Source: Chalara sp. BL73
Lineage: Eukaryota; Ascomycota; Leotiomycetes; Helotiales
DNA length: 64,000 nt
Assembly (NCBI GenBank): GCA_918026815.1
Contig: CAKJVC010000205.1
Coordinates: 113,494 to 177,493, forward strand
Direction: 5' to 3'
Below are positions 21,140 through 33,779 of the stretch, one piece after another. The translations under genes were made by a program, and so were the position numbers. Below the pieces are notes generated by a model. That model worked only from the letters and a program-made list of their open reading frames with translations. It ran no database searches and was not told where the DNA came from. The stretch's first letter is position 1; every line of letters begins with the position of its first letter.

Positions 21140-23170
21140 AAAGCTTTTTGATTTTTTAATAAATCTTTTAACTAGGTTTTTTTTTTGGGAAATTCTCGAA
21201 ACGCTGTTAGTTTAGTTTATAACAAAAAATAAATTGGCTTATATAAAAGTTCTTTTTTAGTTGTAGTTTTATTGCTAAATCAATGTTTTTATACAAAGCT
21301 AGCTTTTCAGCGTTGTTAGCTAAAAAAACATTAAAGTATTTTTATAAATTTTCCGGGAATTAGCTATTTGTAAGTTGTTTTAAAAAAATCAAGTAATTTA
21401 TTTTTACTAAAATATAAATTTTAGCACTTTTGGTTTTTTTCCAAAAACGTTAAACTATGTCGATTTTAATACTAACTTTATCGATTTTGTACTGCTATTA
21501 ACTAGTTTAATAGTCAAGAATAATTTTAAGTTTTGTTAATGCAGTTATTTTTAATAAAACCTGCGAATTTTCAGAGTTTCGATTAATAGCTAAATAAAAG
21601 CGTAACGTTGTTCGTTTAATTTTATAAGCATTTGTAAGTTTTAGCCGAAAATTATAAACTTTGTAAATGTGTAATTGTTGCTAGTTAATAGCTTGTAAAA
21701 TTAGTAAGTTTTTATTTCTATAAAACTTAAAGCCGAGTCGCTAAACTAGTTTAATAATAACTAGATTTACTTCGGTATACATGTTAATTCCGACTAATAC
21801 AAAAATAGCTTATAATAATAGCGATACTATTTTATAAGTTGTTAATACTTTAGTGACTTTTAATAGTTTATTTAAGTTTATTAGTTTCGCCGCAAAGTTT
21901 TAAAAAAACTGTTTTAGTTTAAAAAGTCGGAATTATTTGACTTTTTAGTAACGTTTAGTAGCTTAAAACTAAAACAGCTAAAACTGTTAGTAACTAATAC
22001 TAAACAATTTTTTTAAACTGATTAAATTTTTGCGGCTTTGTTGTTTAAGCAGTCGGTTGCGTAATAGCCGGGCTTATTGCAGTTAAGTATACAAATTTTT
22101 AATTTTTTTTTTTGGTTTTTTTTTTAATGTTTTAGCTTGCGGTAGCTTAATTAATGTTAGTTTTTCCGGTTTTTACTAAAATCAATTCAAAAGTATTTTA
22201 AAACCGAATTAAAGGTTTTTTTTTTAAAAGTATTTAGTTTTTTGTTATATAAACTTTTTTATACGCGCTAAACTATAAATATACATTTAGCTTTAGTTTT
22301 CGAAACAACAATGTTTAAAGTTTTGAATTGTTGTTTTAGCGTACAGTGTAATTTTAAATAAAAAGTTATAATTGAAATTTGTTTATTTTGCTAAAATAAA
22401 TCTTTTTTAGTTGCTAACAAGTACGTATTAAACTAAACTGGAGTTTAATTAGAAAATTGTTTAGCTTAATTTAGCTGTTCGTAAAAAATAGTAGTTGCGT
22501 ACTAGCTATTTTGTATGTTTTTACGAGTTTATTTTAAAAATAACGGCTATATTTTAATATTGTTTTGCTTACTGTAAATGTACTATAACGATTTTAAGCT
22601 GAAGTTTAAGTAATTAAGTGCTTTAAATATTTTTTAATTACTTTTCCGATAAGTATTCGAATTACTTTTAAATACGCGTTTATATCGCGCTTTTAGTTAT
22701 TTTATTCTTAAAAGCTCGAATTAGTTTTAAAAGTGTAGTTTAATATAACTTTAATGTTTTTAGTGTATTTACGCTGCTTTTTAGAACGATGTATAGTTTT
22801 TAAAGCGTCTAATTCTGAACTATTAAGTTTTGTAGTTAAAAAAGTGCTTGAAGTGTTTTTGTTAAAGTTGAAAAAGTGTTTAAAAGGATTTTTAGCAAAT
22901 TGCTGTTGCTGTTGCGGTTGCTGTCGCTTTGGCTGGTTGTTTTTAGCATTCGTAGTTGATTTTGGCCGTTTTCGTTTTTTTAAAGTTTTAAGTCGATTTT
23001 TTAGCTTTGCTATTTCTTTTAAAACTTTAACTTTAGTATTGAGTTTTTTAAATTTCTGGAAATTGAAAATACGGCTTTTTTTACGTAATTGTGCTAAGTT
23101 AGTAGCAGTGTTAATTTCTGGAATTGTTTGTTTTGCTATATTGAAATCGGCTTTATAAATAAAAGCTTGA
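21140..23170 (-). pseudogene. Degenerate Gy-B gag and protease region
   Basis: At about 22045-22090 (minus) the reading NCNKPGYYATDC is a zinc-knuckle remnant (His to Tyr). At 22754-23158 the minus strand has a long open reading of gag type with Lys/Gln-rich segments (RKKSRIFNFQKFKK; KNNQPKRQQPQQQQQFAKN). The 134-codon plus-strand frame there is its shadow. Near 21.15-21.2 kb FIKKSKS resembles the segment before RT. An aspartic protease motif was not identified. Confidence 0.7.
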
Positions 23171-23174
23171 AAAT

Positions 23175-23473
23175 TGTATCAAATAAAAAGCAACAAAAGA
23201 ATTTGCAATATAACAGAAAAAACACGTGACGGCAATGTAATAAAAACAGTAATGTATTGATATTAAAAGTATACTTGTTAGTTTAGTAAAAAAACTTAAG
23301 CTTGCTTTTTTACTAAAAGCTTTAACTGTTTTTTATATTTTTCTAACTGTGCTGTAACTGTTAGTTTGTAGCTGTTGTAGTTGTATGCCTGCTGTAACTG
23401 TATGTTTGTAACTGTTGTAACTGTTAGCTTGTAGCTGCTGTAGTTATATGTTGACTGTAATTGTATACTAACT
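23175..23473 (-). repeat. 5' LTR of Gy-B, truncated
   Basis: It matches 9882-9951, 10252-10362 and 10522-10650 in order (for example AATGTATTGATATTAAAAG) without the two solo LTRs, so it is the empty-site paralogue. Similarity is lost after about 23473, so its outer end is missing. Open frames within it (such as 23296-23490 minus) come from the tandem units and are not genes. Confidence 0.7.
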
Positions 23474-23964
23474 CTATTTCTAAATTGCAAAACTTTTAAA
23501 AATATAACAGATTTAAGTGTAAAAAGCTTGTTTGCAACTGTAAAACAAGCTAAGTATACAATAAAAAATTAAAAAGCAAAAATTGTAAATTTAAAAAAAC
23601 AAGCAGCAATTTTAACTGTTATTATAGCCAACAATAAAACGGTTATTGTACATTTAAAACGGTTTAAAACTTCGCTAGCTATAGCTAAAATTGCTGCTAA
23701 ACTAGTTTTATTCAAATCAAAAAAATGATTTTAACTTTTTAATAAATAGTACTAGTTTTGAAAACTAGAAAATTCAAATCGAAAACAAACTTAAAGTTAA
23801 TATCGATTATTTTGCTATAAAGCAAATTAAAATAAATTATTTGTATAGCTGTACCGATAAAAATACTTAAAAACATTTATAAATTCAATACAAATTAAAA
23901 AGCATAAACAAGTTCGTTTTAGTTTAAAAAATAATTTAGTTTTTGCTAAATATTTACACTGATT

Positions 23965-24112
23965 TTTATCCCCTTAAGCGCCAAAGCGTCGCCAAGGCCA
24001 AGTTCTCGCTTGTTGAGCCAATTAAATTCATTAGCGAGTATTTTAAAGTGTTTGGTCGGTCTAACAAGCGAGAATTTGGCCTTGGCGACGCTTTGGCGCT
24101 CAAAGGGATAAA
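23965..24112. repeat. GC-rich foldback, 50-bp inverted arms with 48-bp loop
   Basis: Arms 23965-24014 and 24063-24112 are reverse complements with 3 mismatches in 50 (core AAGCGTCGCCAAGGCCAA; the reverse complement of the right arm has AAGCGTCGCCAAGGCCAA too). It lies within AT-rich gag remnant and is far richer in GC than its flanks. No clear target duplication was found. An open frame (23943-24152) crosses it. It could be a foldback MITE. Confidence 0.85.
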
Positions 24113-25053
24113 GTTTAAAACGTTTGTAACAATTATCGACAGTTTACAATAAAAAATTCATAGCTTTTTTCCGTATTTTATACTTAGTTTTTGCATTTTG
24201 CTAGTATTGCTTAAATTTTTTAAAACGACTAAAAGTTTAATTTATACAATAAACTTACAATAAAGCTTTAAATCGCAATTTTTTTTATATTTAATAGTTT
24301 CGACATTTGCAAAGTTTTTGCTAATTAATATTTACTGTTTAATCAAAGTTTCTAAAAAAATTAAAAAACGTACCGACTGTATTTAAAAAGCAAAAGTTGC
24401 ACTGTTTATAGTTTTAAATCGTAATTTAAATACTCGATTATTAAGCCAGCTATTTAAAGCTGTAAAAGCAACTGTTACTTTGAAAATCGAAATTTTTCGA
24501 CTAGTGCTTCTGTTTGTTAATACGGCTGGCTAACAAAAATATTTAAAAAAAATTGCTTTTAACTTTTAAAGTCAGCAGTTACAACAATTAAAAAGTGTTA
24601 AAACAAACTAAAAAATCGAAAAAAGCCGATTTTTAAAACAAAACTTTTTTTAAAAATAAGCGACGTTAATATTAATAGCGTTAGTTTAAGTTAATTGTTT
24701 AAAAAACAAAACTTTACTTTTTTTTGCGTAATTAGTTAAAATAAAATTAGCATTTAAACTACAATACTTATTAATACAAAAACAAACGGTTTATTGTTTA
24801 TTGACACAAATTTCGCTAATTTAGTTTACAAGTACTTAAATATTAGTTTATATTTTTTTTTACATTCAGCGTTATACGCAGTTATAATAGCGAAAACAGT
24901 ACTTTTTTATTATTATTTTGTTATTGATTTGTCGATAAATTACTATTTTCAAAAAAAAAGTACTAGTGCTTATTACTAAGCTAAAAAACAAAAATATAAT
25001 ATTAAACAAGAAATAAGCGGCTAACAGTAAAATTTTTATTAATTGCGAAAACT

Positions 25054-25376
25054 TGTTACGCGCATCGCTAACAGGCTTATGTCTTAGGGGCGGGCCTGAG
25101 GCTCGGTAAGCTTGTTTTACACAGAGAACTCCTGGGAATAAGGATCACGTGATGGATCATGCTTTATGCAATGATCCAACTTCACGAAAGTTCTATATAA
25201 ATAGATAGGATTTCTTTAAATAGGAGCTTCGTGCTTAACTTAAATAGTATTTTTCAGTAGCATACTTGTTATTAGGATTTAAACCGCAATACGTGATATA
25301 TTTACTTCTTTCCAGACCAACACCTTTCAAACTAAGATTTTCTATTTATATTGGATTGGCCAATAGGACCGTAACA
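25054..25376 (+). repeat. Gy-C-family LTR inserted in Gy-F
   Basis: TGTTAC...GTAACA, reverse complement of the Gy-C LTR as it appears on the plus strand, so its coding orientation is plus. Shared blocks include CCTGAGGCTCGGTAAGC and ATGATCCA. A CACGTG lies at 25145-25150. Flanks (aaact / ctaac) do not give a clean duplication. It is well preserved in GC. Confidence 0.82.
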
Positions 25377-25893
25377 CTAACGTTTTTAGCGAAAATTACA
25401 AAATGTTTTTTATAAAATACATTTATTACAATATTTAAGTTTTTTGGAATTAAAATATTTACTTTTAATTGCTAAATAATTTAAAAAAAAATTTAGCGTT
25501 AATTTTGAAATTTTAGTTTACTCGACAAAAAACTTTTATTTTAAAAAATTCTTTGGACAAACGCATAACAATTTTATTTTGTACAAGTTGTTTTTTTTTA
25601 AATTTGCTTTTTTTTAAAATTCTGTTTACCGCTTTACTTTAGCAATAAAAGTCCTAGCATTTTGCAGCAACTATTTAAATAAAAAAGTTGTTTTTCACAT
25701 ATTTAAATTAACTTAAGCCGAACTTTTTAAAACTTCAAAAAATTTAGTAATTAAAAATTAAGGAATTCGATTAGTTTGTTTCATGTTTTTTTTTGTTTTA
25801 TTGTAAATAAAATAAGTTTTTAACAGCTGCTAGTTAAGTAGCTTTAAGTTTAACAAACTAATAAATTTTTTAGCTAGTGTTTTTTGTTATTTT

Positions 25894-26051
25894 TGTCACG
25901 ATCATGGATCATGTGACCTAGATGGGCTTGGCGACCCCTCATTTCTATCATGGTCGCGCACAACGATTGCCTTTCTTCCTTAGTTTAGTATTTTTGTAAT
26001 AGAACCACTTATTAGCCGCCTTACCAGGCCTCAGGATTTGGCTTCGTGACA
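25894..26051 (-). repeat. Solo LTR, type S (158 bp)
   Basis: Nearly identical to 10363-10521 (TGTCACGATCATGGATCATG... to CGTGACA). The flanking 5-mers atttt and ttatc do not match. Its right end abuts the piggyBac-like terminus, so the original flank may have been lost. Confidence 0.85.
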
Positions 26052-26176
26052 TTATCCCTTTAACCGCCGGTGCGGCAGGCCCTTGTAATTGATCACGTGA
26101 TCTCACCCCATCAAAATAAACAAACGTCGTAAAAATGACCTTCATACAACAACAGCTCTATCACAACACCACAACC

Positions 26177-27183
26177 ATGTATATTAAAAAGACTATTGCT
26201 GATTCTACTGATCCAGGGACTTTAAGACTTAAGATTCCTCCTACTACAACGACTGGAACACACTTTGTGCTTTTTGAATGCTTTTAATTCGACTTCGATA
26301 TCACGCTTCCTACACACGTTGCGCTAAACGACGTATTGGCTATTTAAAGCTTGTTTTTTACTTAAAAATAACTAAAAGTGATAGTTAAAAATACAAATAA
26401 GTACATATCGAAAAATAAACTTTATAGCTTTTGTACAAAAAGCGCACGTGTTGTTTAGCTTATTACAATTGCTAAGTTGTATAAATACATAAAAATATAG
26501 ATTTATATAAAATTACATATAAAAAACAATATTTAAACGTATTAAAGTATTTTAAAATCGATGCTTCGATATACAATAATTATTTAAACAATAAGTAAAA
26601 ATCGATAAAAAAATATACATCGATTTTTGCAGCTTTTTAAATTTAGTGCGCGTAACGTATTTTAAAAAGTTTAAAGCAATTTTATACTGTATTATATAGT
26701 AAACTGACTTTACTTTTACTTTAAGTTAAATTTTTAAATATGCGCATTTAGTTTATTTGTACGCAACTTTAAATGTTTAGCCGCGATTTAGTTGTCGACG
26801 AAGTTATAGCTCGATTTGCTAGCAAATTAAGCGATACTTTTACAATACTTTTTAAACTTATTTTAAAAAGTTACAAAGTGTAGTATTTAGCTTAAAAAAG
26901 CTATATACTCGTATAGTGTTTTTATAAAAAAAAAAAGCAAAAATCGAAAGTTTTAAAACGTTATATTTTTAACAAAGTTTAAAACGAATTTTACAGCTGC
27001 TGTTGTTTTATACTTAATTTTAAAGCTTTTTACAGCTAAATTCAAGTATTGCGTGTATTTGAATAACTTTTTTACGTTTACAAAACTGTTGAAAGTACTT
27101 CGAGACCGAGGAATAAGTGCTACAAGCACATGCCGAAGAAATTCTAGCATATCGAAAAATCTAGTACAAAGAAAAGCTGTTAA
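26177..27183 (+). pseudogene. piggyBac-type (DDE_Tnp_1_7) transposase, degenerate
   Basis: The start at 26177 is chosen because the second copy shares this ATG and the next residues (M-x-K-x-TIADSTDPGTLR) but not the upstream ATG frame. Readings on the plus strand: ECF-FDFDITLPTHVALND, then SLFFT and IVKNTNKYISKNK (N-terminal region of the family); SRDLVVDEVIARFASK with LSDTF, matching the first catalytic Asp region (DE retained); and TAAVVLYLI, CVYLNNFFTF (second catalytic Asp region, Asp to Asn), LLKVLRDRGISATSTCRRN. The domain order matches piggyBac transposases. The C-terminal part after about 340 codons is missing. It is not functional. Confidence 0.78.
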
Positions 27184-27366
27184 TGTCACGAACACGGTCC
27201 TATATGCCTGGAAGGGCGGGTTGTAGGTGCTTCAATACGAAAATACTAAACTAAAGAGAGAAAAAGTACAATCTCGGAAGCTGTCGGCTAAGTCAAGTTC
27301 TCGGGCCATGTGCTACTAGTCCCAGTTAGGGAACGCAGGCGAGCCGACCACGTGATAACCGTGACA
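27184..27366 (+). repeat. Solo LTR, type S (183 bp), TSD gttaa
   Basis: TGTCAC...GTGACA, with gttaa at 27179-27183 and 27367-27371. It contains the family core AATACTAAACTAAAGAG and CACGTG at 27349-27354. It interrupts the piggyBac-like transposase after RKAV and is little mutated. Confidence 0.92.
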
Positions 27367-27400
27367 GTTAACAAAACAAAAAATAAAGGCGCTCGTTAGG

Positions 27401-27551
27401 TGTAACAATCGAAAATAAAAAGCTTGCTTTTTAATTCTATAAATTATCACGTATTTATATAAGGGCCAGCCCCTAAACTTTTATATTTCGTTGCGCTTAA
27501 AAAACTTTACAGTTTGTATTCGGTTTATAACTACTTAAAAACTACGTTACA
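27401..27551. repeat. LTR-like terminal sequence at the left edge of region U
   Basis: It begins TGTAACAATCGAA (as the type T solo LTR does) and ends CGTTACA, and contains TATATAAGGGCCAGCCCCTA. The stretch 27470-27515 resembles the duplicated block at 40.14-40.19 and 40.62-40.68 kb (CCCCTAAACTTTTATATTTC against CCCCCAAGCTTTTCTATTTC). No matching target duplication was found. It may be one end of region U. Confidence 0.45.
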
Positions 27552-30500
27552 AGTTCGAAAACTAACAAATATTACTATTTTTATTTAGTTTACTAGCTTT
27601 TTTTGTATATAACTCCGCTAGCTAAATATAGCGCTTCGAGATTTTTTTGTAGTGCTTCGCAATTTAATATATACATTTTACACAAAAACAACAAAAAACT
27701 TGAATTTAACTTGTAGTTTTAGTTTACAAGTAAAAATCGTTAATTACAAACAATTAAAATATATATACTAAATGTAAATTTACAAACAACACAATTACAA
27801 AATACCGAAAATATATTAATAAAAACAATACGTCAAAAAAAACAAGCAAAAAAGTTTTTAGCAGCCGAAAAAACAATAAAAACAACAAAATTAACAATTG
27901 TAGTTATATTTACAGCCGCGGCAACTGTAACAGCTGTAACTTGACTATATACAAATCCGTAACGTTAATTATAAATCGAAAAGCAAAAAAAACAACTTGT
28001 AAATTTACAAAAACTATACCGGATTTTTTTATTATTATAGTAACAATTAATACAACTATTTTTAAAATACTTATTTACTGTAATACAAACAGTTTAAACT
28101 TTAACCGGCCGAATACAAGTATAGTATTTATAGCTTATAGTTTCTTTTTTTTTAACTATATAACTTAATAGCGCTTTTATATTTAAAAAGCGACTTGTAT
28201 TAACAAATCGATTCGAGCGTAAAACAAAATTTCGAACAGTTAATATAACAGCTAAAACAATTATAACAGCAGTAAAATAAGCCGAAAAAACAAATTTCGA
28301 GTTTAATACAGTTAACAATAATAAAATTAATTTAAAAAACACTCGTAAACTTACTGTAATTATCGGTTTTTTTATTTTTATTTTATTTTTATTTTTATTA
28401 TTACTAAACCGAACTTAAATTAAAACAACAAAAATAACTGTATTTTTTTTATTTTATTTTTAAAATAGTAAAATATAGATTTTGTAAAAACAAAAAGTAT
28501 TGCAATAGTATTATTAATTAATTTCAAATAGTTGTAATAGTAGTTGTAATAATAGTTATAGTTGTTATATAAAAAAAACTAAAAAGTTAAAATTATTTTA
28601 AAATAGTAAAACTAAACAAATAAATTACAAACAGCTTTTGCTTTTTACAGTTACGAGTATTACAAGTTTTACAAGTATATAACTACAGTAATTGCGTATT
28701 TTTACCAGTAAAATCTAATTTTCGATTTTTAAAAATAACTGATTTTTTGTTTGTAAACTGTTTAAAATTAAAAAAACTTTTAAAAAGCAAACTATTTAAA
28801 GTTTTTACTTGTAAAACTGTAATATATAAAAAGCCGATATAGTGTTTTTTTAATTTAAGCTTAATACAACTTAAAAAAAAGTTAATTTTTAATTTTTGTA
28901 AACTGTAATAATATAAACAAATTATAAAAAAAACTAAATTTGTAAACAAAAAACGCTTTAATAATTATAAATATAAAAAAAAATAAAAATAAAAACAACT
29001 TCGAGCGAACAGTTTAAAAAATTTAAGCCGGTATAAATATTAAAACGAATAAGCAATACCGAAAATATAGCTGTAAAAAACGTTACACTTGTAAACTAAA
29101 ATATATTAATAATAGTTTTTATAAAACTATTAACTAAACTATATTCGATTTATAAATTAACTGTAAACATAATATAAGCGCCGATATATATATAAAGCTT
29201 TAGTAACAAATTATCGGCTTTATTTTTAGTAGTTCGAATAGCGTTACAGCCGATATATTAAACTGTAATTTTAATAACAAACTGTTGTAATACAGTTAAA
29301 AAAACAAAATTCCGTTTCGCGATTTCGTTTTTAATGTAATAAAACCGTAAAACAGTTGTAAAACTTTAAACTTCGAGTACAAAAAGTGTATTTGCGATAT
29401 ATATACAAAACAGTTTTTAGTTAGTAATTAATAACTAAAAAACTTATAATTTATTTAAAACAGCTCGAAATTTAGTTAAAAAATAAGTTTTTTTTATTGC
29501 TGCATAATTTAAGTTAACCGAACAAATCGATTAAAAACTCGATATAAATACTAGCTTTTAATAGTATAAAACTCGGTTTAAATAGCAGAAACATATAATA
29601 GTTTTTTTTTTACAAACAACAATTAAAAAAAAATTTATATAACAAAACGTTTATATTTTCGAAAAAAAGTATACTCGAAAAAAAATCGTTTGTAAACAAT
29701 CGTTAATTAGCGATAAAGTTTTTAAGTTTATTATAAATTTTTTATTAATAATTAAAAATCGACAATACCGAAACTAATTTTATAAAGTTTGTAAAATCGA
29801 TATATTTATATTTAATTTTTTACTTTTAATTAAAAGCCGAAACAAGCTATATAAAATTTAGCTAATAATATTAAAAACTGTAATATTTATAAAAATATTT
29901 CGAAATACTAAATCGCTTTTTTTAGTTTTAATTGCAAGTTTTTAAAAACGAGCACAAATTTTTAATAGTATATACGTTTTTCCGAACTTAGCAATACTAT
30001 TTACATTTAATAATAGTTAAAAAAGTATAAACTTTTTTAGTACTGCTGCACTAAGTTTATAAACGTATAAAAAAACAATTGTATTGTAAAGTTTTAACTG
30101 TTTTGCATTTAAGCTTTTAAACGAAAAATTACTTATAACAATTTATACAGTTTAATTATTATTTTTAAACTGTTTTTATATATTCGAGCGTATATTACAA
30201 CAACTAATATATATAAACTAGTTATATTGCCGATTAAATAAACGTTAATTTAGCTTAATAGTATCGATTTGTAAAAAATTATAAATTAAACGCCGACAAA
30301 CTAAAAACTTAAATTTATTTAATACAGTATTGTTTTTTTATTTAAAATTTAGCTTAATATTGCTATTATCGAATTTTAAGTTTTTGTTAAATACCGAGTC
30401 GGTATAATAGTTTAAAAAATAAAAATGCGTTTATACATAAACCGAAAACGCGTTACTGTAAAACTCGTAAATTTGCTTATTAACCGAAAATAAATTATTT

Positions 30501-33128
30501 TATTTTGTAAACGAATAATATAGTATAAATTTTATTCGGTAATAGTTTGTATATTTAAACAAAATAAAATAGTTTAAATACTGTAAATAATAGTTAATAA
30601 CACAAAATTTAACTCGAAGCCGGTATAACTATTTAATTTAATTTTAGTTTTATAAACATTTAAACCAAAAAAAAATTTACAAACGCAAAATCGACTGAAT
30701 TTTAACGCTGTTTTCGATATCGCTATAAAATAAAACGCTATGCGAAAACTTTTTTAAATTTAAATAATATTAAATTTTTTTGTTGTTTTTTTAAACAACA
30801 GTTAAAATTTACAATTTACTAAATAAATTTTTATACTAAAAATTTTAATAAAATATAAAATACTTTTTAAACAAACTAGTCGCGTTTTTTAATTAGTTTA
30901 TTTAACAATCGAAAAACAAAAAACAGTAAAAAAGCGCAGTTATTAATATAAAAAAAAAAATTTAAACTTAAAGTTTTGTATATAATACTAAAAACTTTTC
31001 GGCTTTAAAAACGTATATTTTTAAATAAAATAACACTGCGTAAATTGTAATAAACAGTTAAATATCGGTATTAACTAACTAGTTTAGCGTAATTACAAAT
31101 ACTACTTAGTTTAAAATAATATAGTTTCGAGCCGAAAAAAAAATTAAATTTTTGTAATTAATATTTTTAGTTACTACTGCAATGTTAAATAAAAGTTTTT
31201 AAAAAAAAAACTAACAAATTAAAAAAGCTAACAAGCTTTTTTTTGCTTGTAAACAATAACTTTAAATACAAATACTGTAATATTAAAAACGATTAATTAA
31301 AACTGTAAACTAATTTGCAGTGTTTTTTATATTCGTAAACGCAAAAAACGCTAAATTCTAAATGTTTAAAAACTGTGTTTAATTCGAGTTTTTTGCTGTA
31401 ATTCGCGCTTTTTAATATTAAACAAATTTTTTTAGTTTTGTAAATATATTCGAGTTAAATTAAAGTACAGTTAAAATTTAATACAATTCGTAAAAGTAGT
31501 CCGATTTACAAATTTGCTATTTTAAACGATTTTATAAATCAATATACTTAAAAAACGGTTTAATAATATACTGTAAAAAAGCCGTAAATCGAAAATAAAA
31601 ATAATAAGTAATAATGTAAAAGCAAGCTTAAACACTGTTTTATTTTTATTTTTGTAGTATAATTTTATTATTCGTAAAAAGTTCGTTTCAGTTTAGCAAA
31701 TAACAGTAAAAGTTATTTTATTGTATATTAATTACACTAAACGTAAAAAAAAACAAAAACAGTGTTAAAACTAAAAAATCGAGCTTAAGTTTATAAAACA
31801 TTGTTTCGATTTTTTTTAAAATAAGCGTATATTAGTTAAACAGTTGCTTTAACAAACGATTTAAAACAAAATATAATTCGAATTGTTAACTAACTTTTTT
31901 ACAAGTTTTTTACAAGTAAAATTTTTAGTTTTTAAATGCTTAAAAACGTAAAACTGAGCCGATTTACTAGTTTTTTGTTGTATTAAAATGTTAAAAACCA
32001 AAAACTTCTAGCGAAAATACTAGCTAAATCTGCTATTTTTATAATATAGTAAATGCCGCGTATACTTCGCTAAATTAATTTTACAAATTCGTAAAACGTT
32101 AAACTTTGTATAACCGATAAAATAAAAAATTAAAAAAGCTATAACAAACAATTTATTGTTTTTAGCTGTTTTATTTAAAAAAGTCGAACAAATAAAAAAT
32201 GCTAGCAGCTCGTAATTTAATAAAATTTGAACTGTACGCTCGGCTGTAAAACTTACTAATATTAAATTAACTTTTGTAGCGTTAATACCGATATTAAAAA
32301 CTATTAATTAAAATTTAAAAAAAAGCAAATCGTTATTTGTAACAAACTGTACTGAATTCAGATTTAAATTACTATTAAAGTTATTATTGTTAATAATAAA
32401 AATAAAAAAATATTAACGTTTTTTAAAAGCGTATTAATACAAATTGTTAATATTGTAATATTTTTATAATTTAAATAGTAAACCTGTAAAAACCGAAACT
32501 AAGTTAAAAATCGATTTTTACAAACTCGAAAATTTTTAGTATATTAGCGAAAATATCGAAAATCGGCTTAAAAAACACTATTAAACAGCCGTAAAAGTAC
32601 TATATTTAATTTAGTAAGCAAATTAAATAATACATTAACTGTTTTAACAATATTTTATGTAAAACTTACGCAATAGCCCGAATAGTAATATTTATAACCG
32701 CAAACGCAATATATAATTATTTAAACGTGTAAAGGAGCAATAATTATTTTTTTAATTTAATTTAAAACTAATAAATAAAAAAAAAAATTTCTAAAATTTA
32801 TATTATTATTTATACTTATTAAAAAAAGCAACTAGTTGTTTTTATTTTGTAAAAAGCATTGCCGACAAAGTCCGGCTTGTAAATATATTTTAAACTAGCG
32901 CTTATTACACCGACTATAAATTTCTATTTTTATAGTATTTATAACTGCGTAAAAGTTCTGAATATACTATTATTATTTCGCAAATATAAAACTCGGCTTT
33001 GTTGCAAATTGTTAAAAAAGTTGTTTAATAGTAGTTTCAAGTACAAAAAGCGGCAGCGGTATTGTTTTTTAAAAAAAAAACAGCCGAATAGTTTTTAAGC
33101 TTACAATAAGTATTTTTAAGTGTATTAC
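27552..33128. other. AT-rich RIP-degraded region U, unclassified
   Basis: There are 5.6 kb with no intact gene. Several long low-stop readings exist (for example plus strand 29.75-30.05 kb, including KIDIFIFN and SLFLVLIASF), and minus-strand readings around 30.9-32.0 kb look equally plausible. I could not recognise RT, integrase, transposase or helicase motifs on either strand. It continues beyond Gy-D copy 1 at 39760. Short open frames here (27941-28168, 28094-28342, 28683-28949) look like chance. Confidence 0.6.
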
Positions 33129-33133
33129 AACGT

Positions 33134-33586
33134 TGTAACGTACGGGGTAGCTTTGGGCCTAGGTAGCTGGGCTTGGGGCTCGTTAGTTGGTATGGTATAT
33201 ATGAAATAATACTAGACACTGCTTTTCACTAGGAGTAAAACGTTACAAGTATAATAAAGACTATATTGCTAAACTATAAAGTAAGTTAAGCACGAAGCTC
33301 CTAAACTATAAAACTACGACTGCTTATATACTATAGCTAAGCTGGAGTTTTCTGGAGTTTTTAAAGTTTATATAAACTTTTAAAACTTTTTCGGACTTTA
33401 TTATATAACGTAATCGCGGTTTCCGGAGTTTAAAAAGCTGTTTGTTTTTTTACTTACTTAAAGTTTTAAAACACTAGTTAGTTTTAAAATTTACATTTTT
33501 AAAATTTTTACTAATTTCGAAATGCTAAAACGTTTTAAAGCTTTTTTTTTTAAATTTTAACAAGTTTTAAAATTCGGTTCGTAATA
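33134..33586 (-). repeat. 3' LTR of Gy-D copy 1
   Basis: Starts TGTAACGTACGGGG and ends GTAATA (RIP form of GTGACA). The outer 120 bp retain G and C (GGCCTAGGTAGCTGGGC); the inner end is AT-converted relative to the partner. Confidence 0.93.
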
Positions 33587-33779
33587 CTATTTTTTTTTCG
33601 CTTTAGCGTGTTTTTACGCTTAAATACAAGTAAAAAAATTTCGCGCGAAAAGTATAACTTTTTTTTTTTTTTACTATATTATTTTAGCGCACAAACAAAA
33701 TTAAAAATTGTAGTAAAAATTTGTTTAAAAAAAAATTCGTAAAAAATTTAAACTAGCTAATTTTATCGAGTTTATTAGC

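Larger units (their letters stand above)
9882..23473 (-). mobile_element. Composite Ty3/Gypsy element Gy-B with nested insertions
   Basis: The minus-strand order is 5' LTR (23473-23175), gag, RT, RNase H, integrase, chromodomain, 3' LTR (10804-9882). The element is interrupted by Gy-C (14023-20473, TSD caagt), a solo LTR (13569-13757, TSD gtttg), a Gy-E fragment (20704-21139) and two solo LTRs inside the 3' LTR. The RT reading resumes on both sides of Gy-C and of the 13.6-kb solo LTR, so this was one gene before the insertions. Confidence 0.8.
23488..25893 (+). pseudogene. Degenerate Gypsy-type gag (Gy-F), interrupted
   Basis: From about 23491 the plus strand keeps one frame for roughly 150 codons with mainly TAA/TAG stops. 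Readings include SLFATVKQAKYTIKN, IVNLKKQAAILTVIIANN and VIVHLKRFKTSLAIAKI, a coiled-coil-like gag N-terminus. Later parts give FINSIQIKKHKQV and, near 24.9 kb, IDLSINYYFQKK. The foldback (23965-24112) and a Gy-C-type LTR (25054-25376) interrupt it. No pol was found. Assignment to an LTR element rests on composition and neighbours. Confidence 0.55.
26052..27371 (+). mobile_element. piggyBac-like DNA transposon, 3'-truncated
   Basis: The 5' terminus reads TTAT then CCCTTTAACCGCC, which fits a piggyBac-type TTAA target (changed to TTAT) plus CCC-starting terminal repeat. A second copy of the same terminus and coding start is at 40966-41226 (minus). The transposase frame runs to the solo LTR at 27184 and cannot be followed beyond it. 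No 3' terminal repeat was found. Confidence 0.72.

Noticed and set aside
22754..23158. 134-codon plus-strand open frame
   Set aside because: Shadow of Gy-B gag; the minus-strand reading has gag-like composition and continues to a zinc knuckle.
25049..25381. Target-site duplication for the LTR at 25054-25376
   Set aside because: Flanks aaact and ctaac do not match; I do not claim one.
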